A model generated the notes under the pieces. It was given only the letters and a program-made list of their open reading frames with translations. It did no database searches and was not told where the DNA came from. Below are positions 1-9,359 of a stretch of 64,000 nt of DNA, piece by piece. How positions within the stretch are numbered: position 1 is the first letter of the stretch; every line of letters begins with the position of its first letter. This DNA comes from Escarpia spicata (taxonomy: Eukaryota; Annelida; Polychaeta; Sabellida; Siboglinidae), in assembly GCA_963995525.1 (NCBI GenBank), contig OZ023210.1:22303913-22367912 (forward strand), read 5' to 3'. The translations under genes were made by a program, and so were the position numbers.

Positions 1-388
1 TGCAGGGCGTCTATTAGGAATAAGACCACATTATGGATCCATACGCCATTACCCTCTGAAAGAATGCACTTGAAAATATCGTTTTGGTGTGACGTGTGCA
101 TTTTTTCGAGCTCCTTGACATGTTGGTCCAGTGAATTCTTAATTAAACATTGCATTAGACAACTTAAAGAATCAAATGGGAATGTGATTTCACACGCGTA
201 ACTTACGTGGCATTTTCTTGTAACTTACGTGACGGACACAAAAGGGTAACACACATTCCCATTTGTCGTTAATCTAGTTATGTATGTAGCTTGATATCAG
301 TCTACATTTCGTGAAGATTTGTATCATGCAGTACGTCTATTTGGCGTAAGACCACATTAAGGGTCCGCCCGCCATTACCCTCCGAAAT
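1..388. repeat. Diverged 334-bp satellite, left edge
   Basis: Just over one monomer of the same satellite that fills 9-63 kb. The shared landmarks are all present: a CATTACCCTC block, CTTGAAAATA.CGTTTTGGTGTGA, a GAGCTC site, GTGAATTCT, and the doublet of TTACGTGGC and TTACGTGAC about 24 bp apart. GATATCAGTCTA marks the monomer boundary near 295. The landmark ATGCAGTAC recurs after about 327 bp, so this copy has lost a few bases. It is clearly more diverged than copies beyond 28 kb, as expected at an array edge. The satellite stops at about 388, where a TAA-rich tract and the LINE begin. Confidence 0.9.
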
Positions 389-651
389 ATAATAATAATA
401 ATAATAATAAATTTATTTTCCTTGGCAGCCATTGAGGCTGAAAAGTACAATAGGTACATTAATATTTATAAAACAGTTAAATAAAGTAGATTAATAAAAA
501 GAGTAAATAGCAAATGGAATATACAACCTAAATAAGTTAAATTATAACTAATTGAAATGTATAATTTGCGTATAAATAAGTAAATAGGATAAATAACTAA
601 AACAAGATTCACTGTCAACTGCGGGTAATTCGTAGGAAATAAAATGTCCAA
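389..651 (-). other. LINE 3' UTR and (TTA)n tail
   Basis: AT-rich non-coding segment between the reverse transcriptase stop and the simple-repeat tail. Read on the minus strand it ends with GGCTGCCAAGGAAAATAAAT and then TTA repeats. A conserved 3' end next to a trinucleotide tail is the usual template-recognition end for LINEs of this kind; that role is inferred from the family. The short open frame at 466-651 has no recognisable content. Confidence 0.7.
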
Positions 652-1791
652 TTACAGCCAGTGATACAGTCCATAAGTTATAAAAGAGTTCTTAAAGCGT
701 TCGGTCCTACACCGAGGAGCACTGTACACACGTGCGTTTCGGATTGCGTATGGAGGTGTCCGGGAGGGAGGCAGTAGATGGTGCAGTTTGTGGTTAGGTT
801 GTTGTATGTTTGTGAATAAAGTTCTGCACAACGTCTCCCTCCGGTCTGCCAGCGTTGGTAGTCTCGCTGTGGCGATGGCTTCATCGTAACACACGTCATG
901 GAATAGTATCCGCATAGCTCGTCTCTGGATACTTTCCAGCTGCTTGGTTTGCCTTTTTGTTAAGCTCGTATGCCACACCTGGCAGGCATATTCAAGGACC
1001 GATCGGATTAGTGTTGTATATATCTTGACGAGATGATGGGGTTCGACTCCTGCTCGTTTGAGCAGGATTATGAAATATAGTCTTTGCGACGCTTTATCGG
1101 TGATATCGTCGATGTGAAGTTGCCACGTAAGATCATGTGAAAGTGTGACACCTAGAAAACGAGTGCAATGTACTTGTTCTATCTGTCTGTCGTTGATAAT
1201 TATCGGCTGGATGTCTGGTTTTTTTTTCTTGAAGCATATGCACATTTCCTTCGTTTTGTCATAGTTCAATGCCAATTTGTTGGTGGTAATCCACTGTGCT
1301 ACTTCGTCTGCCGCTGTTTGGAGCGAGCTATCAAGGCCTGAGGGTGAACATGATTCCCATATTGTGCAATCGTCTACGTATTTGACATGTTCACAAGCTG
1401 TTTGTAAGTCATTTATATGATGCACAAAACCGATCGGGCCAAAGATTGTTCCTTGTGGCACGCCTGCGTTCACAGTAGTGTACTTCGACTTGATACGGCC
1501 GATCTTCACTCGCTGTTTGCGTTGGCATAAGAAGGATGTTAGCCATTCGATTATGAAATTCGGGAGTCCAAGTGAAACGCATTTAGTTAGCAGAGTGTGG
1601 TGGTCTACTCTATCAAACGCTTTGCTGAAGTCAACGAGTAGTACGCGGATCATGGTTCCGGTGGAATCGAGCGCTGATTTCCACCTGTGCACTAGCTCGA
1701 TTAGTGCGTGCACTGTGGATGTTCCCTTTACTGAACCATATTGTTGAGGGTCAACTTGGTCTCCAGCGATGACCGTTATCCAGCCACAAAT
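652..1791 (-). CDS. LINE reverse transcriptase domain, 5' partial
   Basis: Open frame of about 380 codons ending in a stop at 652-654, encoding the reverse transcriptase that copies LINE RNA at a nicked target. Motifs run in order: an entry segment with QQYGSVKG and STVHAL; block A with LVDFSKAFDRVDH (catalytic Asp present); block B with NAGVPQGT followed by FGPIGF and HINDL; block C with YVDDCTIWE (both catalytic Asp present; Val in the usual YADD position); block D with NYDKTKEM; block E with FLGVTL; and a C-terminal region with LEYACQVWH and RRAMRIL typical of these enzymes. No endonuclease or RNase H domain is present. The only upstream in-frame Met (codon ending at 1806) and the next few residues come from satellite DNA, so this is not a genuine start. 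The uninterrupted frame suggests a fairly young insertion, but it is a dead 5'-truncated copy. Confidence 0.92.
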   Translation of the reverse strand: MCGWITVIAGDQVDPQQYGSVKGTSTVHALIELVHRWKSALDSTGTMIRVLLVDFSKAFDRVDHHTLLTKCVSLGLPNFIIEWLTSFLCQRKQRVKIGRIKSKYTTVNAGVPQGTIFGPIGFVHHINDLQTACEHVKYVDDCTIWESCSPSGLDSSLQTAADEVAQWITTNKLALNYDKTKEMCICFKKKKPDIQPIIINDRQIEQVHCTRFLGVTLSHDLTWQLHIDDITDKASQRLYFIILLKRAGVEPHHLVKIYTTLIRSVLEYACQVWHTSLTKRQTKQLESIQRRAMRILFHDVCYDEAIATARLPTLADRRETLCRTLFTNIQQPNHKLHHLLPPSRTPPYAIRNARVYSAPRCRTERFKNSFITYGLYHWL

Positions 1792-1938
1792 GCATTTTCT
1801 TGTCACTTACGTGACGGACACAAAAGGGTAACAAACATTCGCCTTTGTTGTTAATCTAGTTATGTGTGTAGCTTGATATCAGTCTAGCTTTCGTGAAGAT
1901 AGTGCCCTTGAAAATAACGTTTTGGTGTGATATGTAAA
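1792..1938. repeat. Satellite remnant between LINE and palindrome
   Basis: Sequence from GCATTTTCTTG through TTACGTGACGGACAC, GATATCAGTCTAG and TTTTGGTGTGATATG is satellite. It has an internal deletion of roughly 77 bp: GAAGAT is joined directly to AGTGCCCTTG. It breaks off in mid-monomer at about 1936-1940, where the AT-rich repeats of the palindrome begin. It shows that both the LINE and the palindrome lie inside the same satellite domain. Confidence 0.85.
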
Positions 1939-1945
1939 AGTTAAA

Positions 1946-2235
1946 GAATAGGGAATTTTCCCCATGTTAAAGCATAGGAGCTATTATCGTAAACATATAC
2001 GACAAAATTTTGAATTTTCCCCATGTTAAGAGATAGGGAATTTTCCCCATCTTAAAGCAAAGGAGCTATTATCGTAAACGTATACAACGAAATTTTGAAT
2101 TTCCCCCATGTTAAAGCATAGGAGTTATTATCGTAAACGTATACGACGAAATTTTGTATTTTCCCCATGTTAAGAGATAGGGAATTTTCTCCTTGTTAAA
2201 GGATAGGAGCTTTTATCGTAAAGGTATTTGACGAC
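1946..2235. repeat. AT-rich subterminal tandem repeats, left
   Basis: Several imperfect copies of a unit containing GGGAATTTTCCCCATGTTAA, TAGGAGCTATTATCGTAAAC and TATACGACGAAATTTTG. Successive starts near 1951 and 2038 give a spacing of about 87 bp; other copies are shorter. The unit contains the small palindrome GGGAATTTTCCC. Mirrored at 8965-9300. Tandem repeats at the outer ends of long inverted termini are the main similarity to foldback elements. Confidence 0.85.
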
Positions 2236-2641
2236 TTTTTGAATAAAATAAAATATACCGAACAGCATTTGAATATGTCACACACTAGATTGCTTGACCC
2301 GTAGGTCGAGGCTCCGCCAAGGAACCGAACCCTTATTTGGTTGACGATGACATGTCTAAAATGTGGTGTTATAATAAGGCGTAATTTATAATAAAAGGAT
2401 TATAAAGGCAGCGGAGGTCGTTTTATCTAAAGTAATGTATACGAAATGTAAACTACATATAGGACTATGTTATATCAGAACCTATAGCCTCGTTTTATCG
2501 AACAGAGCGACCATCTTGGAATTATACCTTTGGTATCATTTCCGTACGGTAGTACCTAAATTCGTGTCTCTTATAAAACCCGTACTCGAGACGTGTCTGG
2601 AAATGTTTGTTTGTTGCGAACGTGAGCGTGCGCACCCTGTA

Positions 2642-2789
2642 TGACGTCATCAAACTGCTACGCGCAGTAATTTTGTGCGCGAGGTGAGTTGGTTAAACAG
2701 GTAGTGATTTGGATAGCCATAGTTTTGAGCTTTCGCACTTGAATGTAATCCCATCATCAGGGTCAATGACGTCATGGTCAGTGACGTCA
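2642..2789. promoter_or_regulatory. Cluster of perfect TGACGTCA octamers, left arm
   Basis: Perfect TGACGTCA palindromes at 2642-2649, 2767-2774 and 2782-2789, next to the repeated CTGCTACGCGCAG block. TGACGTCA is the consensus cAMP-response element bound by CREB/ATF bZIP proteins in animals. Whether these sites are bound, or are simply copied as part of a tandem unit, cannot be told from sequence. Confidence 0.45.
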
Positions 2790-3784
2790 TCAAACTGCTA
2801 CGCGCAGTAATTTTGTGCGCGAGGTGAGTTGGTTATACAGGTAGTGATTTGGTTAACCATTGTTTTGAACTTGTGCACTTGAATATAAGCCCATCATGTG
2901 ATATTATGATCAGTGACGTTGTGTTACATCGAGTGGAAAATTCCCCTCTAAAATGTCATTCTAGAAGTTTCTTTGATAATTTTAAACAGGTAGCGCTTTG
3001 GTTAGCCATTGTTTTGAGCTTTTGCGCTTGAATATAGTTCCATCATGTAACGTTATGGTCAATTTCCCTGTAAAATGTTATTCTAGAAGTTTCTTTGGTA
3101 ATTTTTTCAGCACACTACAAAACTGATGCTATAAACTGGTATAAACTCGTAATGAATGCTCTGTGTGTTGGAAGAAGAGCCGGGTATTGACATATAACAT
3201 TTATACTTATCACCCGTATATCACTTGAGTGTTCGCTTGAAAACTGATTGCAAACTGGTTCCAAACTGTTTTGAAGTGATATTCCCTGTCCAAGTGATAA
3301 CGACTCGGTGGGCTTGACACTAAAGTTGGCAAACCTCTTTTTCGAAACAGGCGCGTAACAAAGTGAAGCGTTATGATAGAACAGTACAGGCACATAATAA
3401 CCTCCCAGATAAGATGTACCAGTATTTATATAGTTTGTCGTATTAATGGTCAAGTGTATAAATATCCATTAGAACGGCCATACAGTAGTGTTTAAAATCA
3501 TGCTTCTGTCATAAAACACCTAACCGGGCATCGGTATAGGTAGTGATTAAATTCGTGTCTCTTACAAAACCCGTACTCGAGACGTGTCTGGACTTATTTG
3601 TTTGTTTATTGTGCGCGTGTAACACTCTGTATCAATGTCTAGCCTCTGGTTCATGTAGTTATGGAGCGTGACATGTAAATACATTTGTGTTGTTCACGAA
3701 TAAACTGTGCAAATCTCAAGCATATGTTGGGAATTCTTTACTCATTGTCTTAAGCTCTCACTCACTCACTGACCCTTCGTGTAT

Positions 3785-4165
3785 GTTCATTGACTGACTG
3801 ACTGACTGACCGACTGACTGACTGGCTGGCTGGCTGACTGGCTGACTGACTGACTGACTGACTGACTGACTCACTCACTCACTCACTCACTCACTCACTC
3901 ACTCACTCACTCACTCACGCACTCACGCACTCACTCACTCACTCACTCACTCACTCACTCACTCACTCACTCACTCACTCACTCACTCACGCACTCACTC
4001 ACTCACTCACTCACGCACTCACTCACTCAGTCAGTCACTCACGCTCTCACTCACTCACGCGCTCACTCACTCATTCACTCACTCACTCACTCACTCACTC
4101 ACTCACTCACTCACTCACTCACTCACTCACTCACTCACTCACTCTCTCACTCACGCACTCACTCA
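3785..4165. repeat. Tetranucleotide microsatellite (CTCA)n, left
   Basis: Begins as GACT/GGCT repeats (3786-3868) and turns into an almost pure CTCA run broken by CTCACGCA variants. It is the reverse-complement counterpart of the TGAG array at 6750-7437. Non-coding. Confidence 0.97.
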
Positions 4166-4189
4166 CGCCCTCCCTTCGTTGTTTTTCTA

Positions 4190-4691
4190 ACATAGAGCAG
4201 ACATAGAGATATACATAGATACATACATAGAGACATACATAGATACAGACATAGAGACAGATATAGATATATACATAGATGCATACATAGAGATAGACGT
4301 AGAGATATACATAGATACAAATATAGAGACAGACATAGATATATATATATATATATATATATATAGATACATACATAGAGATATACATAGATACCTACAT
4401 AGAGACATACATAGATACATACATAGACATAAATAGAGCAGACATAAAGATATACATAAATACATATATAGAGACAGACATAGATACATACATAGAGACA
4501 TACATATATACATGTATATATATATATACATACATAGAGCAGATATAGAGATATACATAGAGACAGCCATAGATACATACATAGAGACATACATAGATAC
4601 ATACATAGACATATACATAGAGCAGACATAGATATATACACAGATACATACATAGAGACATAGATAGATACATACATAGAGACATACATAT

Positions 4692-4750
<59 letters not shown>

Positions 4751-4786
4751 CATAGAGCAGATATAGAGATATACATAGATACATAG

Positions 4787-4819
<33 letters not shown>

Positions 4820-5840
4820 GATACATACATAGAGACAGACATAGCGATATACATAGATACATACATAGAGACAGACATAGAGATATACATAGATACATAC
4901 ATAGATTCAGACATAGAGACATATATAGAGATATGCATAGATACATACATAGAGATAGACATAGAGATATACATTGATACAGACATAGAGGCATACATGG
5001 AGAAATATAGATGCATATATAAAGATATACATATATGCATACATAGAGACATACGTAGACACGTACATAGAGACATACATAGATACAAACATAGAGACAT
5101 ACATAGATACAGACATAGAGACAGACATAGATACATACATAGAGACATACATATATACATACACAGAGATATTCATAGATACATACATGGAGACATACAT
5201 AGATACATACATAGATACATACATAGAGACATACATAGATACATAGAGACATACATAGAGACATACATAGATAGATACATAGATACATACATTGATACAG
5301 ACATAGAGACAGGCATAGATATATACATAGATACATACATAGATATATACATAGATTCATATATAGAGACATACATAGATACAGACATAGATACATACAT
5401 AGAGACATACATAGATACTTACATAGAGATATACATAGAGATATGCATAGATACATACATAGAGATATGCATAGATACATACATAGAGACATACATAGAT
5501 ATATTCATAGATACATACATAGATACAGACATAGAGACAGACATAGAGATGTACATATATATACATACATAGAGACACACATAGAGACTTACATAGGTAC
5601 ATACATAGATACATACAGAGATACAGACATAGATACATACATAGACACATACATAGAGATATACATAGAGACAGACATAGAGATATACATAGATACATAT
5701 ATAAAGATATACATAGACACATACATATAAAAACAGACAGATATAGTTACATACATGGAGACATACATAGTTACATACATAGAGACAGACTATATATACA
5801 TAGAGATAGACAGAGATACATACACAGAGACAGACATATA
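4190..5840. repeat. ATAC/ATAG tetranucleotide-derived minisatellite, left
   Basis: About 1.65 kb of imperfect units of the form ATACATAGATACATACATAG and AGACATACATAGAGATATAC, with embedded pure TA runs (about 4340-4364, 4510-4530, 4700-4745, 4795-4818). Because tetranucleotide units shift frame in a regular way, long open frames rich in Tyr, Cys, Ser, Met and Ile appear on both strands; these are artefacts. About four times longer than its mirrored partner at 6262-6690. Confidence 0.97.
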
Positions 5841-5871
5841 TGGATGAGACTTCACATAAGAGTACGGACGA

Positions 5872-6234
5872 GATAAGAACGAAGGTAGGTGATGTTTGGT
5901 TCTTGTCGCTCGTTGGTCTAAGTGTTTGGTGTTTCGTTTGTCCGACAAGTTTGGTTCTAGTCACTCATTAGTCTAAGTTTGATGTTTTGGTATTTCGTCT
6001 GTCCGACAAGTTTGATTTTTGTCGCTCGCTGATATTTTACGCAAATCGACGACCTTGGTATCATTGCTGTTGACAATAGGGATAGTCTCTTTAGTTGTGA
6101 AGTGTAAGGCTATTAGTAAGGTTCTCAACGTATGCTTTGCATTACACTATGAAAAAGACACAAGAAGAGGTATTAAAAGTGTGTTGATACGTTTGTTTGG
6201 ACGTTTGTCAGTGAAAGTTTGCAAAGTTCTTGCA
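5872..6234. other. Central spacer of the palindrome
   Basis: 363 bp not shared between the arms. It contains two diverged tandem copies of a unit of about 60 bp (GTTTGGTTCTTGTCGCTCG... and GTTTGGTTCTAGTCACTCA..., at about 5893-5946 and 5949-6008), each ending in GTCCGACAA, plus a partial third start (GTTTGATTTTTGTCGCTCG). Near 6127-6165 it repeats a short block also found in the right arm (GCTTTGCATTACACTATGAA). An open frame starts at 6019 on the plus strand and encodes about 70 ordinary residues, with a hydrophobic stretch near its N-terminus, before running into microsatellite. No known domain is recognisable. Confidence 0.6.
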
Positions 6235-6261
6235 TCGTCCGTACTCTTATGTGAAGTCTCA

Positions 6262-6690
6262 TCCATATATGTCTGTCTCTATGTATGTATCTATGTCTAT
6301 CTCTACGTATATATAGTCTGTCTATATGTATGTAACTATGTATGTCTCCATGTATGTATCTATATCTGTATGTCTCTATATGTATGTGTCTGTGTATATC
6401 TTTATATCTGTCTCTATGTATATCTCTATGTCTGTCTCTATGTATATATCTATGTATGTATCTCTATATATATCTATGTATGTCTCTATCTATGTATCTA
6501 TGTATATCTCTATGTCTAACTCTATGTATGTATATATGTATATCTCTATGTATGTATATATGTATGTCTCTATGTATGTATCTATGTCTGTCTCTATGTC
6601 TGTATATATGTATGTCTCTATGTACGTATCTATGTATGTTTCTATGTGTGTATCTATGTATATCTCTATGTCTGCTCTATGTATATCACT
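6262..6690. repeat. ATAC/ATAG array, right (TATGTATC orientation)
   Basis: About 430 bp of TCTATGTATGTATCTATGTC-like units, the reverse complement of the left array. Shorter and without the long pure TA runs. Confidence 0.95.
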
Positions 6691-6749
6691 AAAATACGAA
6701 AATGTTACAACGGTAACATGTTGAAAAGATAAAATGTTCGAAAAACAAG

Positions 6750-7437
6750 GAAGGGAGGGACAGTGAGTGCGTGAGTGAGTGAGTGAGTGCGTGAGTGAGA
6801 GAGTGAGTGAGTGCGTGAGTGTGTGAGTGAGTGAGTGAGTGAGTGAGTACGTGCGTGAGTGAATGAGTGATTGATTGATTGATTGAGTGAGTGAGTGAGT
6901 GAGTGCGTGAGTGAGAGAGTGCGTGAGTGAGTGAGTGAGTGAGTGAGTGAGTGAGTGAGTGCGTGAGTGAGTGAGTGAACAGACAGGAAGGATCAGTGAG
7001 TGAGTGAGGGCTTGTGTGAATGAGTGAGTGAGTGAGTGAGTGAGTGAGTGAGTGAGTGAGTGAGTGAGTGAGTGAGTGAGTGAGTGAGTGAGTGAGTGAG
7101 TGAGTGAGTGAGTGAGTGAGTGAGTGAGTGAGTGAGTGAGTGAGTGAGTGAGTGAGTGAGTGAGTGAGTGAGTGAGTGAGTGAGTGAGTGAGTGAGTGAG
7201 TGAGTGAGTGAGTGAGTGAGTGAGTGAGTGAGTGAGTGAGTGAGTGAGTGAGTGAGTGAGTGAGTGAGTGAGTGAGTGAGTGAGTGAGTGAGTGAGTGAG
7301 TGAGTGAGTGAGTGAGTGAGTGAGTGAGTGAGTGAGTGAGTGAGTGAGTGAGTGAGTGAGTGAGTGAGTGAGTGAGTGAGTGAGTGAGTGAGTGAGTGAG
7401 TGAGTGAGTGAGTGAGTGAGTGAGTGAGTGAGTGAGA
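6750..7437. repeat. Tetranucleotide microsatellite (TGAG)n, right
   Basis: Imperfect GTGAGTGC/GTGATTGA units up to about 7020, then an essentially uninterrupted TGAG run of about 415 bp to 7437. The antisense translation is an endless Leu-Thr-His-Ser repeat and is not a gene. The pure tract is long enough that its assembled length should be treated as uncertain. Confidence 0.97.
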
Positions 7438-8278
7438 GAATGCGTGAGGGCTTAAGACAATGAGTAAAGTTCCCAACACATGCTTTGCATTACACTATGA
7501 AAAAGACACAAGATAAGATTTGCACAGTTTAGTTTGTACTGTTCTATCATAACGCTTCACTTTGTTGCGCGCCTGTTTCGAAAAAGAGGTTTGCCAACTT
7601 CAGTGTCAAGGCCACCGAGTCGTTATCACTTGGACAGGGAATATCACTTCAAAACAGTTTGGAACCAGTTTGCAATCAGTTTTCAAGCGAACACTCAAGT
7701 GAGATACGGCTGATAAGTATAAATGTTATATGTCAATAACCGGCTGTTCTTCCAACACACAGAGCATTCATTACGAGTTTATACCAGTTTATAGCGTCAG
7801 TTTTGTAGTGTGCTGAAAAAATTACCAAAGAAACTTCTAGAATGACATTTTACTGGGGAATTGACCATAACGTTACATGATGGAATTATATTCAAGCGCA
7901 AAAGCTCAAAACAATGGCTAACCAAAGCGCTACCTGTTTAAAATTTCCAAAGAAACTTCTAGAATGACATTTTACAGGTGAATTGACCATAACGTTATAT
8001 GATGGAATTATATTCAAGCGCAAAAGCTCAAAACAAATGCTAACCAAAGCGCTACCTGTTTAAAATTATTAAAGAAACTTCTAGAATGACATTTTACATG
8101 GGAATTTTCCACTCGCTGTAACACAACGTCACTGACCATAACATCACATGATAGGCTTATATTAAAATGCACAATTTCAAAAAAATGGCTAACCAAATCA
8201 CTACCTGTATAACCAACTCGCCTCGCGCACAAAAATACGGCGCGTAGCTGTTTATAGTTTAACGATGTCACGGCATCA

Positions 8279-8544
8279 TGACGTCACATGAAGGGATTAC
8301 ATTACATACGCGCAAGTTCAAAACAAGGTCTAACCAAAGCACTACCTGCTTGACCAACTCACCTCGCGCACAAAATTACTGCGCGTAGCAGTTTGATGAC
8401 GTCACTGACCATGACGTCATTGACCCTGATGATGGGATTACATTCAAGTGCGAAAGTTCAAAACTATGGCTATCCAAATCACTACCTGTTTAACCAACTC
8501 ACCTCGCGCAAAAAATTACTGCGCGTAGCAGTTTGATGACGTCA
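8279..8544. promoter_or_regulatory. Cluster of perfect TGACGTCA octamers, right arm
   Basis: Perfect octamers at 8279-8286, 8397-8404, 8412-8419 and 8537-8544. The last three mirror the left-arm sites; the first has no intact partner on the left. Same caveat on function. Confidence 0.45.
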
Positions 8545-8964
8545 TACAGGGTGCGCACGCTCACGCTCGCAACAAACAAACATGTCCAGACACGTCTCGA
8601 GTACGGGTTTTATATGAGACACGAATTTAGGTACTAACGTACGGAAATAATAACAAAGATCTAATTTTGAGATGATCGCTCTGTTCGAAAAAACGAGGCT
8701 ATAGGTTCTGATATAACATAGTCCTATATGTAGTTTACATTTCGTATACATTACTTCAGATAAAACGACCTCCGCTGCCTTTATAATCCTTTTATTATAA
8801 ATAACGCCTTATTATAACACCACATTTTAGACATGTCATCGTCAACCAAATAAGGGCTCGGTCCCTTGGCGGAGCCTGGACCTACGGGTCAAGCAATCTA
8901 GTGTGTGACATATTCAAATGCTGTTCGGTATATTTTATTTTATTCAAAAAGTCGTCGAATACCT

Positions 8965-9300
8965 TTAAGATAATAGCTCCTATCCTTTAACATGGAGAAA
9001 ATTTCCTATCTTTTAACAAGGGGAAAATTCAAAATTTCGTCGTATACGTTTACGTTAATAACTCCTATGCTTTAACATGGGGAAAATTCCCTATCTCTTA
9101 ACATGGGGAAAATTCAAAATTTCGTCGTATACGTTTACGATAATAGCTCCTATGCTTTAACATGGGGAAAATTCCCTATCACTTAATATGGGGAAAATTC
9201 AAAATTTCGTCGTATACTTTTACGATAATAGCTCCTATGTTTTAACATAGGGAAAATTCCCTATGCTTTAACCAGAGAGCTCACTGTAGGAAATCCCTAT
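8965..9300. repeat. AT-rich subterminal tandem repeats, right
   Basis: Reverse-complement counterpart of the left outer repeats: repeated blocks with TTTAACATGGGGAAAATTCC, CAAAATTTCGTCGTATACGT and GATAATAGCTCCTATG. There is about one more unit than on the left, and the outermost unit is degenerate (CCAGAGAGCTCACTGTAGG interrupts it). Confidence 0.85.
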
Positions 9301-9312
9301 CTTTTAACATGG

Positions 9313-9359
9313 GATTTGCAACATGGCGCGCCATTGCCCGCGCTAAGGGACCTATATTA
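9313..9359. other. GC-rich junction segment
   Basis: About 47 bp between the outer repeats of the palindrome and the resumed satellite. It includes CATGGCGCGCCATTGCCCGC, with an 8-bp GGCGCGCC palindrome inside the longer ATGGCGCGCCAT. It matches neither the satellite nor the left end of the element. It could be the true right terminus of the element, filler from the insertion, or a scrap of another element. Confidence 0.5.

Larger units (their letters stand above)
389..1791 (-). mobile_element. 5'-truncated LINE (non-LTR retrotransposon)
   Basis: Minus-strand insertion flanked by satellite on both sides. Its 3' end lies at the left and finishes in a simple (TTA)n-type tail (AATAATAAT on the plus strand, about 389-410), typical of CR1/L2/Jockey-like elements that end in short tandem repeats rather than poly(A). 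A 3' UTR of roughly 260 bp precedes the tail. The right edge cuts straight into the reverse transcriptase, with satellite sequence (GCATTTTCTTG) resuming at about 1792. The endonuclease and everything 5' of it are missing, so this copy cannot move by itself. About 165 bp of the expected monomer is missing between the two satellite flanks, suggesting a target deletion on insertion or later loss. Exact superfamily is inference. Confidence 0.9.
1940..5871 (+). repeat. Left arm of the palindrome
   Basis: About 3.9 kb. Outer part: AT-rich tandem units (1946-2235). Then 2280-3740: unique sequence mirrored at 7500-8915, including a segment near 2640-2890 in which a unit of about 140 bp (GACGTCATCAAACTGCTACG onward) occurs twice. 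Then a tetranucleotide array (about 3785-4165) and an ATAC/ATAG array (about 4190-5840). Two open frames are shared with the right arm: 2435-2644 plus (69 codons) and 3115-3453 minus (112 codons). The second is cut by a stop and loses its N-terminal part in the right arm, so neither is strongly supported as a gene. Confidence 0.8.
1940..9312. mobile_element. Long inverted-repeat (foldback-like) element with microsatellite core
   Basis: The left arm (about 1940-5871) and right arm (6235 to about 9312) are reverse complements in the same order: AT-rich tandem repeats, a block with CTGCTACGCGCAGTAATTTT and TGACGTCA, a block with TTCTAGAAGTTTCTTTG, a (CTCA/TGAG)n array, and an ATAC/ATAG array. 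The innermost match ends at 5871 and 6235, leaving a 363-bp spacer. Satellite lies outside both ends. No transposase, integrase or polymerase motif is visible. Foldback (FB)-type transposons carry long inverted termini made partly of tandem repeats, and this resembles them; a non-transposon inverted duplication is the alternative. Arm lengths differ because the two microsatellites have expanded unequally. Confidence 0.75.
6235..9312 (-). repeat. Right arm of the palindrome
   Basis: About 3.1 kb, the reverse complement of the left arm: a short ATAC/ATAG array (6262-6690), a long TGAG array (about 6750-7437), unique sequence to about 8915, and AT-rich tandem units to about 9310. It carries a short block near 7485-7515 (TTTGCATTACACTATGAAAA) that the left arm lacks at the mirrored position; the same block occurs in the central spacer near 6137-6160. 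Substitutions relative to the left arm are scattered, so the arms are old enough to have diverged or are only partly homogenised. Confidence 0.8.

Noticed and set aside
678..899. 73-codon minus-strand frame, and a plus-strand frame at 1478-1747
   Set aside because: Both are shadows of the LINE reverse transcriptase in other frames.
3115..3453. 112-codon minus-strand frame in the left arm as a gene
   Set aside because: The mirrored copy in the right arm lacks the N-terminal part and has a stop before the end; no domain recognised.
4131..5964. Several long overlapping open frames on both strands rich in Tyr, Cys, Met, Ser and Ile
   Set aside because: They are translations of the ATAC/ATAG arrays in several frames at once; no start context, no domain, and no sequence beyond the repeat.
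6326..6724. Plus-strand open frames of 116 and 132 codons in the right ATAC/ATAG array
   Set aside because: Same artefact as on the left side; the two frames overlap and are both simple repeats.
6490..7479. 329-codon minus-strand frame of Leu-Thr-His-Ser repeats
   Set aside because: Direct translation of the TGAG tetranucleotide array; low complexity, not a protein gene.
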